From NCBI GenBank assembly GCA_963722965.1, contig CAVROX010000012.1:1-57556 (forward strand): a stretch of DNA of 57,556 nucleotides, read 5' to 3'. This document shows positions 1 to 7,550 of this stretch, piece by piece; the stretch's first letter is position 1, and every line of letters begins with the position of its first letter. The notes under the pieces were generated by a model, which worked only from the letters and a program-made list of their open reading frames with translations, made no database searches and was not told the origin of the DNA. Made by a program: the position numbers and the translations under genes. Source of the stretch: DATLSM01 sp963722965. Lineage in GTDB: Bacteria > Actinomycetota > Thermoleophilia > Solirubrobacterales > 70-9.

Positions 1-51
1 GGTCCGGCCAAACGTAAACGTGGGATGAGGTCAAAGGTGAAGACCTCGGTA

Positions 52-125
<74 letters not shown>

Positions 126-179
126 GCGGTCTGTTCATGCTAGCAACGCAAAGCCAGCCCGCTCTAGAGTGCCGGCCTC

Positions 180-1117
180 ATGAGCTCAGCCACCCACAGG
201 GTCGCGGTAATCGACATCGGCACCAACTCGGCGCGTCTGCTGATCGCCGATGTCCGCGGTAGGCTGGTTGAGGAGATTGACCGACGCAGCCAGGTCACCC
301 GACTCGGCCGCGGCGTCGACCTACGGGGCGACTGTCGTCTGAGGCGGTCGAGGCCGCCTGCGAGGCAGTCGCCGCCTACGTGGCGATCTCCCGCGAGGCG
401 GCGGTCGGCACCGTCGAGGCCATCGCCACCAGTGCTGTCCGCGACGCCGCCAACGGCAGCGCTTTCATCGCAGAGCTCCGGGAGCGGTTCGCGCTCTCGG
501 CCCGGGTGCTTGACGGCGAGGAGGAGGCGCGCCTCACCTACCTCGGCGCCACCTCCGAGAGCCTTCCGGTCGAGCCGACGCTTGTGGTCGACATCGGCGG
601 CGGCTCGACTGAGCTGATCGTCGGCACCGGGGAAGAGATCTACTTTCACACCTCGATGCAGGTCGGCGTCGTCCGGCACACCGAGAGACACCTTTCCTCC
701 GATCCGCCGACGGCTGCCGAGCTGGAGGACCTGGCGACCGACGTGCGGGGGCTGATCAGCGCGGCGCTCGCCGAGACCCAACCGCCCCCGCAGGCCAGCG
801 CGGGAATCGCGGTTGCCGGCACCCCCACCTCCTTGGCTGCGATCGAGATGGAGCTCGTTCCCTACAACCCGGCGATGGTCCACGGACACCGGCTTTCCCT
901 CCGCTCAGTCCAGCGAATGCTCTCGCGACTGGCCTCGGCGCCGTTAGCGGCGCGGGTCGAGATCCCCGGCCTCCATCCCGACCGGGCACCGACAATCGTC
1001 GCCGGGGTCGTGATTCTGATTGAGACCATGCGAGCCTTCGGTCTTGAGGAGGTCAGGGTCTCCGAGCACGACATCCTCTATGGAGCTGCGATCGCTGCGT
1101 TCGCAAACCCTGGATAA
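180..1117 (+). CDS. Ppx/GppA family exopolyphosphatase (one frameshift)
   Basis: This is an ASKHA-fold phosphatase of the exopolyphosphatase / pppGpp phosphohydrolase family, acting on polyphosphate or guanosine pentaphosphate in the cytosol. The start ATG at 180 opens the N-terminal phosphate-binding motif DIGTNSARLL. The second motif, DIGGGSTEL, lies in a different frame with the rest of the protein (from about 340). Reading GVDL-T-G-R-L-SSEAV across 315-345 requires one extra base near 322, so a single-base deletion splits the gene. Repaired length is about 312 aa, normal for the short actinobacterial form. Ppx and GppA activities cannot be told apart here. The break may be a sequencing error, since everything downstream reads cleanly. 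Confidence 0.85.
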
Positions 1118-1213
1118 CTACTGAAGAAGCGCCCGTATAAACCCCGCGGGACCGGATGGACAGCCGGCTCTTGAAGGACAGGACAGAAAGGTCAACCCGA
1201 TCCTTGATCCCAT

Positions 1214-1480
1214 AAAAGTAGGTAACCATCGGCTACCCACTTTTGAGTGGTGTGTTCGAGACTGGCTGGACGGATCGGATAGTCGGGAACATAATTGCTC
1301 CACCGGGAAAAATGGTGGGGGAATACCCCTACCGGAAGCCCTGGGAAAGGGCTCGGGCGATTGCCGCATCACGGCGCCTCCCGCCGTCTGAGCTCGTCAA
1401 ATACAGAGGCCCCTTAAGACGTACCCCTGCCCGTCCTGAGGGACCGAGCTGAATCGGCCGCCCTTCTGGGCGGCCGATTC
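1214..1480 (+). ncRNA. Candidate structured RNA between convergent genes
   Basis: Between Ppx and the ThDP enzyme the DNA folds into a series of hairpins: 1214-1224 with 1234-1244 (11 bp, one mismatch), CCACC/GGTGG near 1300, AGCCCT/AGGGCT near 1340, CGGCG/CGCCG near 1375, GTCC/GGAC near 1435, and a 13-bp stem at 1451-1480. A TTG-started 69-codon ORF (1243-1452) overlaps it but resembles no family I know. I found no signature of tmRNA, RNase P RNA or SRP RNA. The strand is inferred from the terminator-like end. Confidence 0.3.
1451..1480. terminator. Perfect 13-bp hairpin, terminator-like
   Basis: GAATCGGCCGCCC and its exact complement flank a TTCT loop. No long T-tract follows on either strand, as in many actinobacterial terminators. 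It lies between convergent genes and could stop transcription from both sides. Confidence 0.6.
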
Positions 1481-1546
1481 GCGTCGAGCCCCTCGAACCG
1501 CCTTCCCGTCGAGCCAAACACAAGGTCCGCGCACCAATCCCCACAA

Positions 1547-3163
1547 CTAAGCCAAATTCGACCTGCGCGGGTAGACGACCTCCGGATCGGTGAGGACGTT
1601 CACCAGCGTTGGCCGCCCCGACTCAAAGGCCCGTACTAGCGCCGGCTTCAGCTCGCTAGGCTCGCGCACCAGGATGCCTTCGCAGCCAAGCGACTCGACC
1701 ATCTGGTCATAGCGAGTCTCCGGTCTCAGCTCGGCCGCGACCGAGTATCCGTAGAGGAATTTCATCGGGTGATGCTCCAGCGCCCAGATGCCGTTGTTGC
1801 CCATCACGCCGACCACTCCTAGGCCGTGACGCGCCATTGTGTCGAACTCCATCCCGGCAAAACCGAAGGCGCCGTCGCCGAGCAATAGACATACCTGGCG
1901 CTCGGGGTGGGCGAGCTTGGCGCCGATCGCCTGGCCCGGGCCGGCGCCCAGGCAACCGAATGGACCTGGGTCCATCCAGCAGCCCGGCTCGAAGGTATCG
2001 ACGAAGCGCCCGGCATATGAGACGAAGTCGCCGCCGTCACCGACCACAATTGCGTCGCGGTCCAGCACTTCGCCCAGCTCCTTGTAGATGCGAACCGGGT
2101 GAAGCGGGGAGCGCGGGTCCTCCAGTTCATCCCGCTCGCCGGCACGCTGCTCCGCCTCGACCGTGCGCAGCTCCGACAGCCATGGGCCCGTGCAGGGATT
2201 CGCAACCGCGGCCGAGTCGACGATCGCCGCCAGGCTCGCGGCGATGTCGCCGGCCAGGTCAAGGTGGGGAGTCCGATTCGCGGTCAGCTGGTTTGGCGCG
2301 ACATCGAGCCTGATGATCTTCGTCGCCTCTCCGAAGCTGCCGCCGAACCCCAGCCGGAAATCGATCGGCACTCCGACGACCAGCGCCACGTCGGCGCCCT
2401 TCAGGCCGACCCCGCGGGCGCGGCTGAAGGCGAGCTCGTGATCGGCCGGCAGGCAACCACGACCAAGGCCGTTGAGGAAAACAGGGACACCAATGGCTTC
2501 GGCCAGGATCCGCAGCTCGCGCTCAGCATGAGCCCAGTACAGCCCGCTGCCCGCCATGATCGCCGGGCGCTCGGCCGCTGCCAACAGCGCCGCCGCCTCC
2601 TCAACTCCCCCGGCGGGAGGCCGCGAAACGGCAGCCGGCGGGGCGGGGACCTTCGCCTCGGCCTCGCTGAAGACCACGTCGAGGGGGTAGTCGACGAAGG
2701 AGGGGCCGCTCGGCGCTTGCATTGCCAGGTCGAGCGCCGCCGCAGTCAGCGTCGCGATCTGCCCCGGCTCCTTCACCGTCTCGGCCGACTTGACCAGCGG
2801 TGAGACGAACGGCAGGTGATCGATCTCCTGTAGGGAGCCCGAGCCCCAGCGCATCTCTGGGGCCCTGCCGCCCAGCACACAGATTGGCGAGCCATTGGCC
2901 TTCGCCCCGGCGATTGCGCTCATCCCATTCGTCACCCCGGGCCCGGCCGTCAGCGCCGCGACACCAACCTTGCGGGTCGCCTTCGCAAAGCCCTCGGCGG
3001 CGAATCCCGCCGACTGCTCGTGACGCACGTCGACAATCTCGATGCCCTCCTCACGGCAGCCGTCATAGATCGAGAACAGGTGGCCCCCGGAGAGCGTGAA
3101 GAGATGACTCACGCCCCTGGATTTCAGAGCCTTCGCGACAAGGCGCCCGCCGTGAACCTCCAT
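1547..3163 (-). CDS. Thiamine-diphosphate enzyme, acetolactate synthase-like
   Basis: This is a 538-aa protein of the acetohydroxyacid synthase / benzoylformate and oxalyl-CoA decarboxylase superfamily. The N-terminal PYR domain carries the activating glutamate in RHEQSAG (E49). A central nucleotide-binding-like domain follows. The C-terminal PP domain has the ThDP/Mg motif GDGAFGF at about 429 and ends in NN at 456-457. No ilvN-like regulatory subunit is adjacent, so biosynthetic AHAS is not assured; an oxalyl-CoA decarboxylase or 2-hydroxyacyl-CoA lyase-type role is equally possible. The ATG at 3163 was chosen because the reading frame upstream is non-conserved and runs toward the tRNA-Leu gene. 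The gene stands alone, convergent with Ppx. Confidence 0.85.
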   Translation of the reverse strand: MEVHGGRLVAKALKSRGVSHLFTLSGGHLFSIYDGCREEGIEIVDVRHEQSAGFAAEGFAKATRKVGVAALTAGPGVTNGMSAIAGAKANGSPICVLGGRAPEMRWGSGSLQEIDHLPFVSPLVKSAETVKEPGQIATLTAAALDLAMQAPSGPSFVDYPLDVVFSEAEAKVPAPPAAVSRPPAGGVEEAAALLAAAERPAIMAGSGLYWAHAERELRILAEAIGVPVFLNGLGRGCLPADHELAFSRARGVGLKGADVALVVGVPIDFRLGFGGSFGEATKIIRLDVAPNQLTANRTPHLDLAGDIAASLAAIVDSAAVANPCTGPWLSELRTVEAEQRAGERDELEDPRSPLHPVRIYKELGEVLDRDAIVVGDGGDFVSYAGRFVDTFEPGCWMDPGPFGCLGAGPGQAIGAKLAHPERQVCLLLGDGAFGFAGMEFDTMARHGLGVVGVMGNNGIWALEHHPMKFLYGYSVAAELRPETRYDQMVESLGCEGILVREPSELKPALVRAFESGRPTLVNVLTDPEVVYPRRSNLA

Positions 3164-3208
3164 AAAATCGAGCCTATAGGAGGCTTGGAGCGCCGGTACC
3201 ATCGGCGA

Positions 3209-3294
3209 GCCCGGGTGGCGAAACTGGCAAAAGCGGCGCCCTTAAAAGGCGCTGCCCCCTAGGGGGCTTGCGGGTTCGAGTCCCGCCCCGGGCA
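3209..3294 (+). tRNA. tRNA-Leu (anticodon TAA)
   Basis: An 86-nt class II tRNA. The acceptor GCCCGGG pairs with CCCGGGC, the anticodon arm is GCGCC-CTTAAAA-GGCGC, there is a long variable arm (GCCCCCTAGGGGGC) and the T-loop is TTCGAGT. CCA is not encoded. Confidence 0.95.
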
Positions 3295-3331
3295 CTCCCG
3301 CAGCTGGCCTGGGCGGCAAATAACTTCCCCT

Positions 3332-3359
3332 TTGACCGCAACAACCACGCTGGTACGGT
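3332..3359 (+). promoter_or_regulatory. Sigma70-type promoter of the ECF sigma gene
   Basis: TTGACC at 3332-3337 and TACGGT at 3354-3359 are separated by 16 bp. This fits a housekeeping actinobacterial promoter (TANNNT -10). It predicts a start near 3366, upstream of the TTG start at 3407. Confidence 0.55.
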
Positions 3360-3406
3360 GTCTGTTAGATCAGCACAGCAAACAACGCCTTCCCTGGAGA
3401 GATCGC

Positions 3407-4885
3407 TTGGAGGCATCCGCTCTAACCCACGCCAGTCAACGCGGACTGCTAGCCCGGCGCTCTCCTCTGCTCAAGCTTCAGGGCGACGAGCGGTTAATCG
3501 CGATGGCGCGAAGCGGCAACGCCGGTGCGTTTGAGACGATTGTCGATCGCTATCAGGGCCGCCTGCTCGGCTTCTGCCGTCAGATGCTGAAATCAACGGA
3601 GGACGCCGAAGACGTCCTCCAAGAGGTCTTCGTCAACGCCTACCGGGCGATGCTCGCCGACGAGCGCGAGATCAACCTGCGGCCGTGGCTCTATCGGATC
3701 GCCCGCAACCGCTGCCTCAACCACCTGCGCAAGCCGACCGCCGACGCGCAGGAATCGATGGACATGGTGCCTGCGATCGAGGCATCCTCGACGGCAGAGA
3801 AGGTTCACAACCGCGAGGAGTTCCGCCAGCTCCTCACTGACGTCGGCAAGCTGCCCGAGACGCAGCGTTCAGCGCTGCTGCTGCGCGAGATGGATGCACT
3901 CTCCTACGAGGAGATCGCGCAAGCGATGGACACTAGTGTGCCGTCGGTCAAGTCGCTGCTGGTCAGAGCGCGCATCTCCCTCGCCGAGGCCAGCCAGGCG
4001 CGCCTGCTCACCTGCGGGGAGGTTCGACTCGAGCTGGCCGAGGCCGCGGAGGGACTGCGCAAGGTCTCCGGGCCGGTGCGGCGGCACGTTCGTGAGTGCG
4101 ACGAATGCACCGCGTTCCGCTCCCAGGTCCGCTCCAACGAGAAGGTCCTGGCAGCGCTCTCACCGGTCGGAGGGCTGCTGGCGCTAAAGAGCTTCATTGC
4201 CTCCAAGCTCGGCTTCGGCGGAGCCGGGGCCGGCGCGGGTGCGGGGGCCGCCGGCGCGGGAGCGGCAGGGGCCGGCGCCGGCGCCACTGGGGCTGTCGGC
4301 TCGGTTGGCGCAGCGCTCGGCAGCAGCGGCGCGGCGGGAGGGCTCGGCGCGATCAGCGGGGCAATTGGAACCAAGGCCGTCGCCGGTGTGGTGACCGCGG
4401 CGGTGATCACCGCCGGTGCCGCCGGAGCGGTGGAGATGAAGCCCCTTGAAAACTCGACCCCCGTTCACCACGGCGCGCCCCTGGTCGCTCGCGTGCGCAG
4501 GGTCTCAGCTCCATCAATTGCTCCCGCCCACGTCTTGAAACCAGCCGCCGAAGGATCCCCGTCGACGACCCCGCTCGCCCCGCCACCCTCGAGCACCCAA
4601 GCAGCGCCAACAACTCCTTCCGCGCCGAACCCAAGCACTGTTGACGCCACCGGACAGTCGACCGATACGACGCCTGCCGTGCAGGGCCTGACCGATGCCA
4701 CTCCGTCCACCGCTGGCGCGCATGCCGGCGACGACACGGTTGTAGTCACGGTCGGAACTCCAGTCACCACGCCGCCGCCCCCTGCCGCCGAACCGGCACC
4801 CGAAGCAGAAGCCGAAGCTGCCCCGGCTGCGCCTGAGGAAGCCGCGACGAGCGAAGAAGAAGCGGCCTCCACCGCCGCTCCCTGA
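3407..4885 (+). CDS. ECF sigma factor fused to zinc finger, membrane segment and Pro/Ala tail
   Basis: A 492-aa sigma-70 family factor. Region 2 (DERLIAMARSGNAGAFETI through DAEDVLQEVF) and region 4 (LPETQRSALLLREM...LSYEEIAQ) are complete. They are followed by a zinc-finger-like segment with an upstream Cys (LTCGEV) and H-x3-C-x2-C (HVRECDEC), as in ZAS anti-sigma domains. Next come about 45 Gly/Ala-rich residues, a weak hydrophobic stretch (VAGVVTAAVITAGAAGAV) and about 150 Pro/Ser/Thr/Ala residues. I infer a membrane-tethered sigma factor with a built-in inhibitory module. The TTG at 3407 was chosen because GGAGA lies just upstream and the longer frame would begin inside the -35 box. There is no separate anti-sigma gene beside it. 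Confidence 0.85.
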   Translation: MEASALTHASQRGLLARRSPLLKLQGDERLIAMARSGNAGAFETIVDRYQGRLLGFCRQMLKSTEDAEDVLQEVFVNAYRAMLADEREINLRPWLYRIARNRCLNHLRKPTADAQESMDMVPAIEASSTAEKVHNREEFRQLLTDVGKLPETQRSALLLREMDALSYEEIAQAMDTSVPSVKSLLVRARISLAEASQARLLTCGEVRLELAEAAEGLRKVSGPVRRHVRECDECTAFRSQVRSNEKVLAALSPVGGLLALKSFIASKLGFGGAGAGAGAGAAGAGAAGAGAGATGAVGSVGAALGSSGAAGGLGAISGAIGTKAVAGVVTAAVITAGAAGAVEMKPLENSTPVHHGAPLVARVRRVSAPSIAPAHVLKPAAEGSPSTTPLAPPPSSTQAAPTTPSAPNPSTVDATGQSTDTTPAVQGLTDATPSTAGAHAGDDTVVVTVGTPVTTPPPPAAEPAPEAEAEAAPAAPEEAATSEEEAASTAAP

Positions 4886-4936
4886 GCTCGCGCCGACCTG
4901 GCGCCAAACGCGACTGAGTGATGCGCCCCGGCCTGC

Positions 4937-5863
4937 CTACTGGAGGCCGATCACTTTGAGGCGGCGCATCAAGCAGGTGCCGGCGAACTTGCGCGTGTCC
5001 TCAAGCGTGTAGCCGAACAACTCCCAGTCCTCGACTTCCTCAGCCCATGGGGGCGAGAGCACGCCGTCGGCGACCGGCAGCGCCTCCTCTAGTGTGCGCT
5101 GGATTGCCTGCTTGAAGCGATCGTCCTCGTTGGCCTTCTCGCGCAGGAAGACGGAGCCAAACGCGACGTGGCGGTGCTCGTCGCGGGCGACGTTCTGGAA
5201 GCCCTCGACAAACGCCGGAAGGGTTCCTTCGCGCTCGTTGTAATCCATGATGAAGTGCTGCCCCGTGAGGGCCAGCATTCCCTCGATCACCATGTGGTAG
5301 AGGGTGATCGCCTCGACCAGCGCCTCGGTATCCTCGGGTTCGGCGGAGAGCCGATCGGTTCGCTGCTTCAGCATCTCGTCGAAGAGGCGGTTGAAGTTCT
5401 TGTTCAGATGCTGGGAGGTCTCAGCAAGCATCTCGGTCAGGCCGTCGGCCTCTAGTACCCCGACCTCGCGGTAGAAGCGCTCGAAGAAGCGCACGTGACG
5501 CGCCTCGTCCGCGATCTGGGTGCAGAGGAAGATTTTCTGGTCCTCGCTTGGGGCGGCCCGCATAATCGGCCCCAACTCCTCGGCCACCCTCTGCTCACCG
5601 ATGAAGAAGGAGGAGAGCCCGTACATGCGCTGAAAGCGCTCCTCGGCGGAGATCCGCCCGTGCCAGTCCTCGCGGTCGCGGCTGAAGTCCAGCTCCTGGG
5701 TCTGCCACTGCTGGCGCTCCCAGAGCCGGTACAGCTCCTCATAGGTGAGCAGCTTGACGTCGGCGGTGCGATCGGCGGCCTCGATCAGCGCTGGGTCAGA
5801 GGTGGCCTGGAAGTCGGCGCGCTCGGTCCGCGATTGGGTACCGGATGCCTCTCTCGTGTCCAT
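4937..5863 (-). CDS. R2-like ligand-binding oxidase (R2lox)
   Basis: A 308-aa ferritin-like protein with all six di-metal ligands in the R2 pattern: E90, E120, H123 (DEARH), E194, E229 and H232 (DEHRH). V93, three residues after E90, and Y189, five before E194, match the Val and Tyr that form the ether crosslink in mycobacterial R2lox (V71/Y162 in Rv0233). This separates it from a ribonucleotide reductase R2, and no R1 gene is near. Family members hold a Mn/Fe site and a fatty-acid-like ligand; the physiological substrate is unknown. Start ATG with GAGGAGA 7 nt upstream. A 30-bp palindrome lies 42 nt upstream. Confidence 0.88.
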   Translation of the reverse strand: MDTREASGTQSRTERADFQATSDPALIEAADRTADVKLLTYEELYRLWERQQWQTQELDFSRDREDWHGRISAEERFQRMYGLSSFFIGEQRVAEELGPIMRAAPSEDQKIFLCTQIADEARHVRFFERFYREVGVLEADGLTEMLAETSQHLNKNFNRLFDEMLKQRTDRLSAEPEDTEALVEAITLYHMVIEGMLALTGQHFIMDYNEREGTLPAFVEGFQNVARDEHRHVAFGSVFLREKANEDDRFKQAIQRTLEEALPVADGVLSPPWAEEVEDWELFGYTLEDTRKFAGTCLMRRLKVIGLQ

Positions 5864-5904
5864 CTGCTCTCCTCGCTGGGTGGGGCGGTCGGAGCGAGCC
5901 TAGC

Positions 5905-5934
5905 AGCAAAACTGGCTGGCCAGCCAGTTTTGCT
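5905..5934. promoter_or_regulatory. Perfect 30-bp palindrome, probable operator
   Basis: AGCAAAACTGGCTGG is followed with no spacer by its exact reverse complement. It lies upstream of the R2lox start and touches the stop codon of the UPF0173 gene. The absence of a loop and T-tract favours a repressor site (TetR-like symmetry ACTGG...CCAGT) over a terminator. The regulator is not in the window. Confidence 0.6.
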
Positions 5935-6647
5935 CAGACCCTGTGGCTCTCGCCCGGCTTGAGCAAGACCACCTCGGAGGAGGTCTTTGACTCGACCTCG
6001 GCCTTGAAGGCACCGGCGTCAGTCTCAATCGGCGGGAAAGTGTCGTAGTGCATCGGGATCACCGTTCCCGCACCGAGAAACTGCGCCGCGACGACCGCAT
6101 CGTGGCGATCCATCGTGTAGTGGCCGCCGATCGGCAGTAGCGCGATGTCGATCGGGTTGCGTTCGGCGATCAGTCTCATGTCGCCGAACAGGCAGGTATC
6201 GCCCGCGTGGTAGACCGTGGCTCCGCCCAGGTTGATCAGCAGTCCTGCGGCGGTACCGATCGGGATCCCATGCTCGGCGCTAAACGGCGCCTCCGCGGAG
6301 CCGGGGATCGTATTCGTGTGCCAGGCGGGAACCAACTTAATCCAACCCCAGTCAAACTCAACGGTACCCCCGAGGTTGGGGTCGCTGACGGCGTCAGCGC
6401 CCTGAGAGTCAAGCCAGTTGGCGAGCTCGACGATCGCCACGCAGTGCGCGCCGGTCCGCGTCGCGACCGCGACCGCGTCGGCGACGTGGTCGGCGTGTCC
6501 ATGGGTGAGCGCGATGTGGGTCGGCTCGACATCCTCGGCTGTCGCCACCGCGATCGGGTTGTGGGGCTTTAGGAACGGGTCGACCAGGACGGTGGCCTCG
6601 CCCTCCTTCAGCTCAAAGCAGGCCTGGCCGTGGAACTTGATCTCCAT
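5934..6647 (-). CDS. UPF0173 metal-dependent hydrolase (MBL fold)
   Basis: A 237-aa metallo-beta-lactamase-fold hydrolase, full length for UPF0173. It opens MEIKFHGQACFEL, has the zinc motif THGHADH at about 49-55, a further His in PAWHTNT, the Asp-bearing YHAGDTCLFGD and a C-terminal PMHYDTFPP. The substrate of this family is not established. It lies just upstream of the R2lox gene on the same strand (70 nt apart with the palindrome between), so the two may be separately controlled. Confidence 0.85.
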   Translation of the reverse strand: MEIKFHGQACFELKEGEATVLVDPFLKPHNPIAVATAEDVEPTHIALTHGHADHVADAVAVATRTGAHCVAIVELANWLDSQGADAVSDPNLGGTVEFDWGWIKLVPAWHTNTIPGSAEAPFSAEHGIPIGTAAGLLINLGGATVYHAGDTCLFGDMRLIAERNPIDIALLPIGGHYTMDRHDAVVAAQFLGAGTVIPMHYDTFPPIETDAGAFKAEVESKTSSEVVLLKPGESHRV

Positions 6648-6688
6648 AGCTCGATCCTCTCCTTTCGGGTCTCTGGGTCTGGGGCAGA

Positions 6689-7459
6689 CTAATGGGAGGG
6701 ACGCATCGCCGAGGCGGCGAGCCCCGCGAGGCCGCCCACCGCGCCTCCGATCAACCCGGCGAACACGTTCGCGGTCGAGTCAAAGAGCGGCAGTGCGAGC
6801 AGAACGGCGGCGGCGACCACGACACCGATCAGGTCATACTCCTCCTCGATCGCGTGGTGAGCTTCGGCCCGACGGATCGCAAACCAGGCTGCGACGGCAC
6901 CCAGCGCCGTCCCGTTACCACCGGCGATCACGGCAAATTCTCCCTGGGCTTCCGCGATCCCGCTCGCCGCCAGCATCCCCAGCGAACCACACGCCACCAA
7001 AAGCAGACCGGTGGGGAGGCTGCCGAGGCGCCGCTCCAGGGCGGTAGCGAAAATCGCCAAGCCGACGGCGACGACGAATAGATAGCCGACGTCAACGTAG
7101 GCAAAGGGCGCCGTGAGGAACCGCCACCACTCCCCCTGATAGGGAACGATCAGTCCGCCGAACGTTGCGAGCGCATCTCCGGTCGCCTTCTGCACCAAAA
7201 GCAGCACCGCCGAGCCCCCGATCACAGCAAGGGTTGCGTATGGCCGGGTCCCGGCATGCGCGGAGAACCGCCCACGGGCGAGGAAGCTTGGCCGGCGCAT
7301 CCGCCGGCGCGCAACCTGCGGCTCCAGCCCATCGCCGCGCCGCTCCAGTTTCGGTGCGCGCTTGCGCAACCGCGCCCCGCAATACGGGCACTCGGTGACG
7401 TATGGACTGACCTCCGAGCCGCAGTTCTTGCAGATGACGCTCAGCTCAGTCTCGCTCAT
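6689..7459 (-). CDS. Rhomboid-like membrane protein with zinc ribbon, catalytic residues absent
   Basis: A 256-aa protein. The N-terminal zinc ribbon has C10-x2-C13 and C24-x2-C27. A basic linker and about six membrane segments follow. The rhomboid signature GEWWRFLTAPFAY is present, but the place of the GxSx nucleophile motif reads GGNGTALGA and the sixth segment lacks the His that normally precedes GGLxG (here NVFAGLIGG). It is therefore probably a non-proteolytic rhomboid relative. The start at the MSETEL ATG keeps the zinc ribbon at the N-terminus and leaves 91 bp to the divergent aldolase gene. Confidence 0.72.
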   Translation of the reverse strand: MSETELSVICKNCGSEVSPYVTECPYCGARLRKRAPKLERRGDGLEPQVARRRMRRPSFLARGRFSAHAGTRPYATLAVIGGSAVLLLVQKATGDALATFGGLIVPYQGEWWRFLTAPFAYVDVGYLFVVAVGLAIFATALERRLGSLPTGLLLVACGSLGMLAASGIAEAQGEFAVIAGGNGTALGAVAAWFAIRRAEAHHAIEEEYDLIGVVVAAAVLLALPLFDSTANVFAGLIGGAVGGLAGLAASAMRPSH

Positions 7460-7550
7460 GACCAATCGAGAATAACCCCCCTGCCGTGACCTCCTGCTTT
7501 CTTCGCCGGTGGCATACTCCGGTCGCACCCGTCATGGAGGAGGAATCTGC

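Noticed and set aside
1329..1544. Minus-strand 71-codon open frame
   Set aside because: It spans the perfect 13-bp hairpin and is an antisense reading of the structured spacer; no start context or domain.
2099..2803. 234-codon frame antisense to the ThDP enzyme
   Set aside because: Antisense shadow of a clear family gene in high-GC DNA; the product is Arg-rich without motifs.
4215..4300. Apparent GC-rich short tandem repeat
   Set aside because: It is coding low complexity (Gly/Ala codons) in the sigma factor linker, not an independent repeat or CRISPR array.
4937..5863. Ribonucleotide reductase beta subunit
   Set aside because: The Val/Tyr crosslink positions fit R2lox and no alpha subunit gene is near.
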